Positions 36,917 to 44,611 of a stretch of DNA of 64,000 nucleotides are shown here, one piece after another. The first letter of the stretch is position 1. Each line of letters starts with the position of its first letter. Source of the DNA: Schumannella sp. 10F1B-5-1 (GTDB lineage: Bacteria > Actinomycetota > Actinomycetes > Actinomycetales > Microbacteriaceae); NCBI RefSeq assembly GCF_006517535.1, contig NZ_VHQH01000039.1:210801-274800 (forward strand), in the 5' to 3' direction. The position numbers were made by a program, and so were the translations under genes. The notes under the pieces are model-generated. The model was not told the origin of the DNA, searched no databases, and saw only the letters and a program-made list of their open reading frames with translations.

Positions 36917-38197
36917 ATGCGGCGGCCGGAGCAATGGGAAGACGACGGCCCCGCCTGGCGCATGCCGCGCGCGTTCACGCTCTGGGCGCCGGTCGTCATC
37001 AGCTTCCTCGTGCAGGTGCCGTCGTCGCTCATCGCGGCGCGCTTCCTCGGACTCGCACCGCAGCTCGCCGCCCTCACGATCGGCCTGGCCCTGGTCGGAC
37101 CGATCGCCCTCGCCTTCGCCCGACGCTTCCCCGGCCCCGTCGTCGCGATCGTCTCGCTCGCCGCCGCCGTCGACATGTTCCTCGACATCCGCTTCGGCCC
37201 GCCGTACATCGCGCTCGCCTTCGCGCTCCTCAGCGCGCTGGTGCGCGGCGCGCGGCGCTGGGCGTTCATCTCGATCACCGCCTGCTGGATCGGCACCATC
37301 ACGATCGGCCTCGCCGCCGGCTACCGCTGGGAGCCCTGGCGCATCGCGGTCGTGACCATCGGCATCCTCGTCGTCGTCGGCATCGGCGAGGGGATGCGCG
37401 GACGCCGCGAGCGCTTCGGCGAGATCCGCGCCCGGCGGCGGCAGCAGCAGCAGGAGGCGCTGCAGGCCGAGCGCGTGCGCATCGCCCGCGAGCTGCACGA
37501 CGTGCTCGCCCACTCGCTCAGCTCGATCAACGTGCAGGCCGGGGTCGGTCTGCATCTGCTGCAGAGCCGACCCGAGCAGGCCGAGGCGTCGCTCGTCGCG
37601 ATCAAGGAGACGAGCAAGTCCGCGCTCGACGAGGTGCGCGCGGTGCTGGGCGTGCTGCGCTCCGACGACCGGGATGCGCCGCTCGTGCCGACCGCCGATC
37701 TCTCGCGCCTCGGCGAACTCGCCGACGACTCCCGGCGCGGCGGTCTCGAGGTGACGCTGGACATGCCGGCACCGGCATCCCTCGCCGACGTCCCGCAGGC
37801 GGCGCAGACCGCTCTGTACCGGATCACGCAGGAGGCGCTGACGAACGTGCGGCGGCACTCGGGCGCGCGGCGGGTGCGCCTGACACTGCGGCGTGGCCCC
37901 GGCGAGCTCGTGCTGACGGTCGTCGACGACGGATCGGGCCGCGGCGGCGCGCCGGAGGGACGAGGCCTGCTCGGCATGCGCGAGCGCGCCGAGCTGCTCG
38001 GCGGATCGCTGGAGATCGCCGATGCCGCGCCCGGCATGCGACTCGCGGCGCGCATCCCCGTCGCCGAGTCGCCCGACAACGCTGAGGGGGTCCCGGGCAC
38101 GACGTCCGGACGCGATGCCGTCACGACCCCGCCCGCCGTCGCCACAGCCGCCGACGAGGCCGCCCCGCCGGCCGGACAACCGCAGGAGACCCCGTGA
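36917..38197 (+). CDS. Sensor histidine kinase, NarX/DesK-like (HisKA_3)
   Basis: A 426-residue membrane kinase. Five or six hydrophobic segments (about 22-155) form the sensor with no large extracellular loop. A Gln-rich coiled stretch leads to the HisKA_3 domain with phospho-acceptor His194 in RIARELHDVLAHSLSS. The ATPase domain (about 290-385) has the N-box TQEALTNVRRHSG, VVDDGSGRGG and GRGLLGMRERAELLGG. The last ~40 residues are Ala/Pro/Thr-rich. Its stop overlaps the response regulator start (GTGA), so the two form a coupled pair. The -10 and palindrome upstream suggest autoregulation. Confidence 0.95.
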   Translation: MRRPEQWEDDGPAWRMPRAFTLWAPVVISFLVQVPSSLIAARFLGLAPQLAALTIGLALVGPIALAFARRFPGPVVAIVSLAAAVDMFLDIRFGPPYIALAFALLSALVRGARRWAFISITACWIGTITIGLAAGYRWEPWRIAVVTIGILVVVGIGEGMRGRRERFGEIRARRRQQQQEALQAERVRIARELHDVLAHSLSSINVQAGVGLHLLQSRPEQAEASLVAIKETSKSALDEVRAVLGVLRSDDRDAPLVPTADLSRLGELADDSRRGGLEVTLDMPAPASLADVPQAAQTALYRITQEALTNVRRHSGARRVRLTLRRGPGELVLTVVDDGSGRGGAPEGRGLLGMRERAELLGGSLEIADAAPGMRLAARIPVAESPDNAEGVPGTTSGRDAVTTPPAVATAADEAAPPAGQPQETP

Positions 38198-38859
38198 TCC
38201 GCATCGTGCTCGCCGACGACCAGCACCTCATCCGGGCGGGCTTCCGCAGCCTGCTCGACGCCGAGCCCGACCTCGAGGTCGTCGGCGAGGCGGCGACCGG
38301 GCGCGACGCGGTCGATCTCGTCGCGCGCACCCACCCCGACGTCGTGCTCATGGACATCCGCATGCCCGACGGCGACGGGCTCTGGGCGACCGAGCAGCTC
38401 GTCGCGCGGCCCGAGCTCGCCGGCACGCACATCGTGATCGTGACGACGTTCGAGCTCGACGAGTACGTCGCGCGCGCGATCCGGGCGGGCGCGTCGGGGT
38501 TCCTGGTCAAGGACACCGAGCCCGTCGAGCTCATCCGCGCCGTGCACGTCGCCGCCGAGGGGGATGCTCTGCTCAGCCCGCGCGTGACGCGCCGCCTGCT
38601 CGAGCAGGTGGCCGGCACCCTCACCGGTCCGCTCGACGATGCGCGGCTCGCGCCGCTCACCGACCGCGAGCGCGAGGTGCTGACGCTCGTCGGTCAGGGG
38701 CTGACGAACGAGGAGATCGGGCGCTCGCTGTTCCTGAGTCCGCTCACCGCGAAGACGCACGTCTCGCGCATCATGTCGAAACTGCTGGCGCGCGACCGCG
38801 TGCAGCTCGTCGTCGTGGCCTACGAGACGGGGCTCGTGCGTCCCGGTCACGCCGCCTGA
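38194..38859 (+). CDS. LuxR/NarL-family response regulator, partner of the kinase
   Basis: A 221-residue protein with a receiver domain (LADDQ, phospho-acceptor Asp54 in LMDIRMP, VTTFE, LVKDTEP) and a LuxR-type helix-turn-helix at about 150-212 (LTDREREVLTLVGQGLTNEEIGRSLFLSPLTAKTHVSRIMSKL). GTG 38194 overlaps the kinase stop. It resembles the regulator at 90-755 in length and plan, and palindromes with one consensus occur at targets near both genes. It is the best candidate to bind 36845-36860 and 39110-39125. Confidence 0.96.
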   Translation: MIRIVLADDQHLIRAGFRSLLDAEPDLEVVGEAATGRDAVDLVARTHPDVVLMDIRMPDGDGLWATEQLVARPELAGTHIVIVTTFELDEYVARAIRAGASGFLVKDTEPVELIRAVHVAAEGDALLSPRVTRRLLEQVAGTLTGPLDDARLAPLTDREREVLTLVGQGLTNEEIGRSLFLSPLTAKTHVSRIMSKLLARDRVQLVVVAYETGLVRPGHAA

Positions 38860-38942
38860 CGCACCAGCATCTTCTGCGGCCCTCATCTGCCGCGCCGGTC
38901 GTGTGCCGCCCCGCGACAGCCGTGCCGCCCGTCGATCGTCGC

Positions 38943-39031
38943 TGTCGGAAACTCAGGCGTTGTCGCGTCGGCGCCTCGCGATCCGCGTGCATCCGCGCGC
39001 CCGTCCGACCTCAACGCCTGAGTTTCCGACA
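38943..39031. repeat. Inverted-repeat element, copy 10
   Basis: Perfect arms (38943-38962 and 39012-39031) around a 49-base core, 83 bases after the response regulator stop. The 359-base gap 38860-39218 otherwise holds only the palindrome and weak promoter of the next gene. Confidence 0.95.
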
Positions 39032-39109
39032 CAACGCTGACGTGAGGCGGCGGCGCACCGGCGCAGCGGCGCGCGGGGCTTCCACGGGATGCTGTTTGCC
39101 GCCCCGCGA

Positions 39110-39125
39110 TCGTCTCGGGGGAGTA
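39110..39125. promoter_or_regulatory. Operator candidate before the SHOCT gene
   Basis: TCGTCTC-GG-GGGAGTA keeps the right half of the kinase palindrome exactly and four of seven bases of the left half. A weak -10 (GACGCT, 39170-39175) starts exactly 44 bases later, the spacing of the other two sites. The -10 was chosen partly because of this spacing. Confidence 0.5.
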
Positions 39126-39218
39126 GTCGGCGGGTCCCGGCGGCGGATTCGCGCGGGGCCCGCCACGACGACGCTGGAAGCACCCGGAAGCACCGGGCCG
39201 TTTCGAGCAAGGGACATC

Positions 39219-39548
39219 ATGATCACCGCAACCGCTCTCACCGCCCTCGCCGCGCACCCGCACTGGGTCGGCGGCGGGGCACCGTGGCTCTTCTTCCTCA
39301 TCCCGCTGTTCTGGATCGTCGTGCTGGGCGTGATCTTCGCGTTCGTCGGTCGTCGCTGGCGCCGCGCCGCGTGGTCGAACGGCTACGGCCCGCACGCCGC
39401 GCACTGGGCGACCACCAGCGGCGCGCGCAGCGCCGAGGCGGTTCTCGCCGACCGCTTCGCGAACGGCGACATCGAGGAGCAGGAGTACCGCGCACGCCTC
39501 GAGGTGCTGCGCGCGAATCAGCAGCCGCCGATGCCGCCGCGCGGCTGA
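39219..39548 (+). CDS. SHOCT-domain membrane protein
   Basis: A 109-residue protein with one transmembrane helix (LFFLIPLFWIVVLGVIFAFV, about residues 24-43). A basic segment and a C-terminal SHOCT motif follow (AEAVLADRFANGDIEEQEYRARLEVL). SHOCT domains are short oligomerisation units, often on stress-related membrane proteins beside two-component systems. ATG 39219 follows AAGGGA. It is placed after the kinase/regulator pair and has a matching operator candidate, so it is a probable target. Confidence 0.85.
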   Translation: MITATALTALAAHPHWVGGGAPWLFFLIPLFWIVVLGVIFAFVGRRWRRAAWSNGYGPHAAHWATTSGARSAEAVLADRFANGDIEEQEYRARLEVLRANQQPPMPPRG

Positions 39549-39664
39549 TCGTCGGCCACGAGCACAGCGTGCGACATCGAGGCCTCGGGATGCGCTCCCG
39601 GGGCCTCGACCCGTGTCCGGACAGCCCGAACCGATGCCCGCGCGACTCCCGCTACTCTCAGACC

Positions 39665-40570
39665 GTGCAGGACAACCCCGCCGCGAGCGTTCCCGGAGGA
39701 TCGATGATCCTCACGATCGCTCTGCTCGCCCTCGCGATCGCGGCCGTCGTGCTCCTCGTCCTGTGGCTCGTGAACCGCGCCGCCGCCGTGCGCGCTCGCG
39801 CGGCGCTGCAGCGCGCCGAGTCCGACCGCGTCGAGTTCGAGCTCACGCTGGCCGAGCAGACCGATCGACTCCGCATCGCCGGCGAGCTCGACGACCTGGC
39901 CGCGGCGGCACTGACCGACGTCATCGCGCAGGCCGATCGCATCCGCCGGATCGCCGGCACGGATGCGGGGGCCGCCACCCGCGCCGCCGACGGGCTCGTG
40001 GATGCGGCGCGCCGCGCCCTCGCCGACCTGCGACGCGGGTCGACTCTGGCCCGCGACGGCGCCGCAGACGCGGCCGAGCTCGGCTCGACGCCGGGACTCG
40101 CCGACCTCGACCGCCTCGTCGACGCCCTGGCCGGAACCGGCGTCACCGCGACCCTGCGCTCCTTCGGCGAACCCTTCGAGCTGACGCCCGCCGCCGACCT
40201 CGCCCTGCTGCGCATCGTGCAGCAGGCGCTGCAGAACGCCGCGGCGCACGGGGGAGAGGGCACGACCGCGACCGTCGCGCTGCGGTGGTCGACGGATGCC
40301 CTGCAGCTGCAGATCGACGACGACGGCGAGCGGGCGACCGCGATCCGCGCCGGCTCCGACCCCGACGATCCGGCCGCGTACAGCGCCGGCGACGACCTCG
40401 CCGCGCTGACCGAGACGCCCTGGGGTCGCGGGATCACCGAGATGCGCGAGCGCACCGAACTCTTCGGCGGCGTCTTCACCGCGAACCGGATCGCGGGAGT
40501 CGGCTTCTCGGTGGTCGCGAGCTTCCCCGACCTGCGGCACCACAACGGCGTGCACGGCGTCCCGCTCTAG
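39665..40570 (+). CDS. Degenerate sensor kinase-like protein lacking the phospho-acceptor His
   Basis: A 301-residue protein with one N-terminal membrane helix (about 14-36) and a coiled stretch. RLRIAGELDDLAAAALTDVI aligns with the kinase H-box RIARELHDVLAHSL but has Asp76 where the His should be. A recognisable ATPase domain remains (RIVQQALQNAAAHGG N-box, QIDDDGE, GRGITEMRERTELFGG). It probably cannot autophosphorylate and may modulate the neighbouring kinase. GTG 39665 stands 6 bases after a TACTCT -10 (39653-39658). A half-site of the operator lies 44 bases before that box. No response regulator follows. Confidence 0.82.
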   Translation: MQDNPAASVPGGSMILTIALLALAIAAVVLLVLWLVNRAAAVRARAALQRAESDRVEFELTLAEQTDRLRIAGELDDLAAAALTDVIAQADRIRRIAGTDAGAATRAADGLVDAARRALADLRRGSTLARDGAADAAELGSTPGLADLDRLVDALAGTGVTATLRSFGEPFELTPAADLALLRIVQQALQNAAAHGGEGTTATVALRWSTDALQLQIDDDGERATAIRAGSDPDDPAAYSAGDDLAALTETPWGRGITEMRERTELFGGVFTANRIAGVGFSVVASFPDLRHHNGVHGVPL

Positions 40571-40668
40571 CCGGCGCCGCGCAACCACCCGACTCCACGC
40601 ATCCACCCGGCGCCGCGCTCCCACGCAACGCCATCCGCGCAGCTGCCGAGCCGAGCCGCTCGACGCGA

Positions 40669-40757
40669 TGTCGGAAACTCAGGCGTTGATCCGCCACACC
40701 TTTGATTCCGCGCGCCGCGACGTCATCGCCACACGCACAACGCCTGAGTTTCCGACA
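40669..40757. repeat. Inverted-repeat element, copy 11
   Basis: Perfect arms (40669-40688 and 40738-40757) around a 49-base core, between convergent genes: 98 bases after the kinase-like gene and 12 before the end of def. This is the last copy in the window. GGGC follows the right arm. Confidence 0.95.
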
Positions 40758-40769
40758 GGGCGCGGTCGC

Positions 40770-41336
40770 TCAGCCCTCGAGGTCGTCGACGCCCGGCAGC
40801 CACGAGGCGCCGGCGGCGCCCCAGCCCTGTTTCCGCACGGCCTTCTGCGCACGGCGCGAGAACGGCAGCTGGAGGCGGTCGACGTAGAGCACACCGTCGA
40901 GGTGGTCGTACTCGTGCTGGAAGATGCGGGCGAGCCAGCCGGTCGCCTCGATCTCGTAGTCGTTGCCGCCCACGTCGGTCGCGCGCAGCAGGGCGCGCTG
41001 CGACCGCAGCAGCGGGAAGCGCTCGCCCGGCACCGAGAGGCAGCCCTCGGAGTCGTCGTCCTCGTCCGGCTCGCCGATCGGACCCGGCGCGATGAAGAGG
41101 GTCGGGTTGATCGCGGTGCCGCGGTGACGGCGCCCGTCCTCGTCGGTCCAGTCGTAGACGAAGAGCCGCAGCGGGATGCCGACCTGCGGCGCCGCCAGAC
41201 CGACACCCGGCGCGGCGGCCATGGTGTCGTACAGGTCGGTCACGAGCGTGCGGATGCGATCGTCGATCGTCCCGACCTCGTCGGCCCGCTGGTGGAGCAC
41301 GGGTTCTCCCGTGATGCAGATGGGGAGGACGGCCAT
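40770..41336 (-). CDS. def: Peptide deformylase
   Basis: Removes the formyl group from the first methionine of new proteins. The 188-residue enzyme has all three metal-site motifs: GVGLAAPQ (about residue 44), EGCLS with the metal-binding Cys and HEYDHLDG with HEXXH. A short acidic insert (EPDEDDDS) precedes motif 2. The C-terminal tail is basic, then acidic. TAGCCT on the minus strand lies 6 bases before ATG 41336, so it is probably leaderless. It is divergent from the transporter at 41377. Confidence 0.97.
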   Translation of the reverse strand: MAVLPICITGEPVLHQRADEVGTIDDRIRTLVTDLYDTMAAAPGVGLAAPQVGIPLRLFVYDWTDEDGRRHRGTAINPTLFIAPGPIGEPDEDDDSEGCLSVPGERFPLLRSQRALLRATDVGGNDYEIEATGWLARIFQHEYDHLDGVLYVDRLQLPFSRRAQKAVRKQGWGAAGASWLPGVDDLEG

Positions 41337-41342
41337 ATGTCC

Positions 41343-41370
41343 AGGCTATCGGGGGATGCGCGGGTAGTGT
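41343..41370. promoter_or_regulatory. Back-to-back leaderless promoters of def and the DMT transporter
   Basis: The minus-strand TAGCCT (41348-41343) lies 6 bases before def; the plus-strand TAGTGT (41365-41370) lies 6 bases before GTG 41377. Only 40 bases separate the two start codons, so both promoters must share their upstream DNA. Confidence 0.6.
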
Positions 41371-41376
41371 CGCAGG

Positions 41377-42516
41377 GTGTCGCCCGACCTCGAGAACCTC
41401 CAGACCCTGGACGGGAACGCCCTCGTCGGCATCCTGATCGCGCTGGTCGGCGCGGTGTTCCTCTCGGTCGGCGCGCAGCTGCAGCATCGCGGCGTCGTCA
41501 AGGTGGAGGCGTCGCACGGCTCCGGCGCGAAGGCCGGCCTGAACCTGCAGCAGCTGCTGCGCCTGCTGGTGCGCCCCTCGTGGCTGTTCGGCTCGATCAT
41601 GCTCGGGCTCGCGATCGTGTTCCAGCTCACGAGCCTCGGCTTCGCGCCGCTCATCGTCGTGCAGCCGCTCGGCGTCGTCGGCCTGATCATCACGTCGATG
41701 CTCAATGCCCGCGTGTCGAAGGTGCGGCTCGACAAGCAGGCGATCCGGGCGATCTCGCTGTGCGTCGCGGGCGTCGGCGTGTTCGTCGTGACGGCGGCGA
41801 TCTTCGCGGTCGACACCCACATCGGCGAGACGCAGCTGCTCACGGTGGTCATCATCCTGGCGGTCGTCGTGGCGGTGCTGGCGACCGGCTTCGCGCTGTT
41901 CCGCCAGAAGCTGCCGGCGCTGTTCTACATCATCGCCGCGGGCGTGCTCTACGGCTTCGTCGCCACCCTCGCCAAGGTCGTGATCACGCGCATCCGCACC
42001 GGCAACTTCGAGTGGCTGAGCATCCTGGCGATCGTCGCGCTGATCGGGGCGGCGGCGCTGGGCGCCTACTTCGTGCAGACCGCCTACTCGGTCGGGTCGC
42101 CCGACCTGGTGATCGCCGGGCTGACGGTCGTCGATCCGATGGTCGCCGTGGCGATCGCCGTCGTGGTGCTCGGTGAGGCCTCGAAGGTCCCGCTGCCGGC
42201 GATCATCGCCTGGATCGTCGCCGGCGCCGTGGCGGTGTTCGGGGTCTTCCAGCTGGCACGTCATCATCCGCAGACGCACCAGCGCGATACCGGCGAGGTG
42301 ACGCCGATCGCCGCGACGCCAGCGGTTGAGGCGGCCGAGCGGCGGGTTCTCGAGGGGCGAGCGGATGCGCCTCCCGAGCCCCTGCCGACGACCCCGCCGA
42401 GCGGAACCGACGCCGAGCGCACGCTCCCCGACGACGACCCCGAGCCGGTCCCCGTCGAGCCGCGTGACGAGGATGCCGCCTCGCCGCGCGCGCACCCGGG
42501 GCGCGATCTGCCCTGA
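41377..42516 (+). CDS. DMT-family transporter
   Basis: A 379-residue protein with about nine or ten hydrophobic helices over residues 15-290. Opening segments are VGILIALVGAVFLSVGAQLQHRGV and APLIVVQPLGVVGLIITSMLNAR. The pattern is that of drug/metabolite or NIPA-like transporters; the solute is unknown. The last ~85 residues are hydrophilic, rich in Pro, Asp and Glu, and probably cytoplasmic and disordered. The start follows the leaderless TAGTGT. Confidence 0.85.
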   Translation: MSPDLENLQTLDGNALVGILIALVGAVFLSVGAQLQHRGVVKVEASHGSGAKAGLNLQQLLRLLVRPSWLFGSIMLGLAIVFQLTSLGFAPLIVVQPLGVVGLIITSMLNARVSKVRLDKQAIRAISLCVAGVGVFVVTAAIFAVDTHIGETQLLTVVIILAVVVAVLATGFALFRQKLPALFYIIAAGVLYGFVATLAKVVITRIRTGNFEWLSILAIVALIGAAALGAYFVQTAYSVGSPDLVIAGLTVVDPMVAVAIAVVVLGEASKVPLPAIIAWIVAGAVAVFGVFQLARHHPQTHQRDTGEVTPIAATPAVEAAERRVLEGRADAPPEPLPTTPPSGTDAERTLPDDDPEPVPVEPRDEDAASPRAHPGRDLP

Positions 42517-42518
42517 GG

Positions 42519-42564
42519 TAGCGTGGCGGGGATGTTCGCCGACCGAGGGACCACCGCGCCGTGA
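42519..42564 (+). promoter_or_regulatory. Promoter and 10-codon upstream frame of the glycosyltransferase
   Basis: TAGCGT (42519-42524) is followed after 7 bases by ATG 42532, which opens a 10-codon frame (MFADRGTTAP). Its TGA (42562-42564) overlaps the GTG start of the glycosyltransferase. A leaderless ribosome would translate this short frame and could restart at the GTG. There is no good Shine-Dalgarno before GTG 42561. Coupling is inferred. Confidence 0.5.
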
Positions 42565-43820
42565 CCGACGGGACCACCGCCCACTCCGACAGCACCGCTC
42601 CCGACGGCAGCACCGGCGGCGCGGCCGCCCGCCGTCCGCTCCGGGTGATCGTCGGCGCCGACACCTTCCCGCCCGACATCAACGGCTCGGCGACCTTCGC
42701 GCGTCAGCTCGCCGCCGGCCTCAAGCGCCGCGGTCACGACGTGCACGTCTTCGCTCCCTCGCCCGATAACGGCTGGGGCCTGCGTCAGGAGGAGCACGGC
42801 GGCGTGACGCTGCCGGTGCACCGACTGCTGAGCTGGCGCTGGTTCCCGCACCCGTGGCTGCGCTTCGCGCTGCCGTGGCGCGTGCTGGCGAACGCGCGTC
42901 GCGTGATCGCCGAGGTGCAGCCCGACGTCGTGCACTTCCAGTCGCACATCGTGGTAGGGCGTGGTCTCGCGCCCGCCGCGCGCGAGAAGGGCATCCGCCT
43001 CGTCGGCACCAACCACACGATGCCCGAGAACATCACGCAGCACGTGCACTTCCTGCCGCCGCCGATGCTGCGCTGGCTCGTGCGGCTGCAGTGGGCCTCG
43101 GCGGGCAAGTGGTTCGGACTCGCCGACGCCGTGACGGCGCCGACGCAGCGCTCGGCCGACTACTTCGACAAGCACACCGGCCTGCACGACACGGTCGCGA
43201 TCTCGAACGGCATCGCGCTGTCGAAGTACACCGCCGACCTCGGCCCGCGCGACGAGAACCTGATCGTGTTCCTCGGCCGCCTCGACGACGAGAAGAAGAT
43301 CGACGAGCTGGTGAAAGCCGTCGCGAAGCTCGACCCGGCGCTGGATGCGAAGGCCGTCATCATGGGCGACGGCGACCAGAAGGCGAAGCTGGCCGCCCTC
43401 ATCCAGGAGCTCGGTCTGCAGGATCGCGTGCGCCTCGCCGGCAAGGTCAGCTACGACGAGCTGCGGGCGACGCTGACGAGGGCGAAGGTGTTCGCGATGC
43501 CGTCGGTGGCCGAGCTGCAGAGCATCACGACACTCGAGGCGATGGCCTCCGGCCAGCCCATCGTCGCCGCGAACGCGATGGCGCTGCCGCACCTGGTCGA
43601 CGAGGGCGTCAACGGCTATCTCTTCGAGCCCGGCGACATCGACGGCTTCGCCGCGCGACTGACGGATGTGCTGACCGCGCCCGAGGAGAAGCTGCGCGCG
43701 ATGCGCGAAGCCTCGCTGCGCCTCTCGGCCGTGCACGACGTCGAGCACACGCTCGACATCTTCGAGGCGCTCTACCGCGGAGAGCCGCTGCCGCCGGCCC
43801 CCGAGCCGCGCACCGCCTGA
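42561..43820 (+). CDS. Glycosyltransferase family 4 protein
   Basis: A 419-residue GT-B enzyme. After a ~25-residue Ser/Thr-rich lead, the acceptor domain starts with RVIVGADTFPPDINGSATFARQLAAGL and includes PDVVHFQSHIVVGRGL. The nucleotide-sugar domain has LIVFLGRLDDEKKIDELVKA and the E-X7-E-type SVAELQSITTLEAMASGQPIVA. Such enzymes transfer mannose or glucose to lipids (PimB/diacylglycerol glycosyltransferase types); the donor and acceptor cannot be fixed. Probably cytoplasmic, at the membrane face. Confidence 0.92.
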   Translation: MTDGTTAHSDSTAPDGSTGGAAARRPLRVIVGADTFPPDINGSATFARQLAAGLKRRGHDVHVFAPSPDNGWGLRQEEHGGVTLPVHRLLSWRWFPHPWLRFALPWRVLANARRVIAEVQPDVVHFQSHIVVGRGLAPAAREKGIRLVGTNHTMPENITQHVHFLPPPMLRWLVRLQWASAGKWFGLADAVTAPTQRSADYFDKHTGLHDTVAISNGIALSKYTADLGPRDENLIVFLGRLDDEKKIDELVKAVAKLDPALDAKAVIMGDGDQKAKLAALIQELGLQDRVRLAGKVSYDELRATLTRAKVFAMPSVAELQSITTLEAMASGQPIVAANAMALPHLVDEGVNGYLFEPGDIDGFAARLTDVLTAPEEKLRAMREASLRLSAVHDVEHTLDIFEALYRGEPLPPAPEPRTA

Positions 43821-43949
43821 GCGCTCGCGCTGCGCGCGTCGCGCATCCCGCAGCTCCCGACACCGGCGCGTGGATGCGCGCCCCGCGCCTGAACGGAGCA
43901 CCCGCCCGCTCCCGCTATCGTGAACACGCCCGCGGTCGCCGCGGGCAAC

Positions 43950-44023
43950 GGGGCGGTAGCTCAGCTGGTCAGAGCAGCGGACTCATAATCCGTCGGTCAC
44001 GGGTTCAAGTCCCGTCCGCCCTA
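43950..44023 (+). tRNA. tRNA with CAU anticodon (tRNA-Met, possibly Ile2)
   Basis: A 74-base cloverleaf with acceptor GGGGCGG/CCGCCCT (one G-T pair), D arm GCTC...GAGC, anticodon loop CTCATAA and T arm ACGGG-TTCAAGT-CCCGT. It lacks the initiator-type mismatched acceptor, so it is an elongator tRNA-Met or a lysidine-modified tRNA-Ile; sequence alone does not decide. CCA is not encoded. A TATCGT -10 lies at 43916-43921. Confidence 0.93.
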
Positions 44024-44065
44024 CCGACATCGTCGGCGGCGCCCCGCACTGTCGCACGGCCTGCC

Positions 44066-44085
44066 GTGAACACAGCCGTGTTCAC
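44066..44085. promoter_or_regulatory. 20-base perfect palindrome downstream of the tRNA
   Basis: GTGAACAC-AGCC-GTGTTCAC is a perfect 8-base inverted repeat, 42 bases after the tRNA and 80 before the next start codon. It could be the tRNA terminator stem (no T tract) or an operator for the 44165 gene. Confidence 0.5.
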
Positions 44086-44164
44086 ATGTCGCGCCCGCGA
44101 CGCGATCGTGAGAATCCCGTGTGAGCGCTTCCGCTCGACGCCGCGCGCGCGATAGGTCTACCCC

Positions 44165-44611
44165 ATGCGACCCGAACTCGGTCAGGGCGGGCCCGGGTCG
44201 CCGTTCGGCGTGGTCGAACCGCGACTCCTGTTCGCCCGACTCATCTCCGCGTGCAACGAGCACGACCCGGATGCGGCGGCGGCGCTGTTCTCGGCCGACA
44301 TCGCGATCGACGGCGAGGCCATCGGCCGCAACCGCATCGTCGGTCGGCTCTCGGCGCTCTGGCGCGCCTTCCCCGACGCCCACTGGGAGGTGCTCGAGAC
44401 GATCTCGAACGGGCGCCGCGTGGCCGCGCGGATGCGCTTCACCGGCACGCAGGCGACCCCGTGGCTCGGCGTCGACCGGCCCGGGCTCGTCGTCGACATG
44501 ACCGAGTTCGGCTTCTTCCGCTGCCAGGGCGGGCACATCGTCGAGCACTGGGGCTCGGGAGATGCCCCGCGGATGCTCGCTCAGCTGCGATCCGGCACGA
44601 TGGCCGAGTGA
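44165..44611 (+). CDS. SnoaL-like (NTF2-fold) protein
   Basis: A 148-residue protein with the SnoaL/ester cyclase pattern: LFARLISACNEHDPDAAAALFSADIAIDG at the N terminus, GRLSALWRAFPDAHWEVLETISNGRRVAARMRFTGTQ in the middle and HIVEHWGSGDAPRML near the end. Members bind small hydrophobic molecules or act on polyketide-like rings; the ligand is unknown. TAGGTC lies 6 bases before ATG 44165. Its stop overlaps the next gene as GTGA. Confidence 0.85.
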   Translation: MRPELGQGGPGSPFGVVEPRLLFARLISACNEHDPDAAAALFSADIAIDGEAIGRNRIVGRLSALWRAFPDAHWEVLETISNGRRVAARMRFTGTQATPWLGVDRPGLVVDMTEFGFFRCQGGHIVEHWGSGDAPRMLAQLRSGTMAE

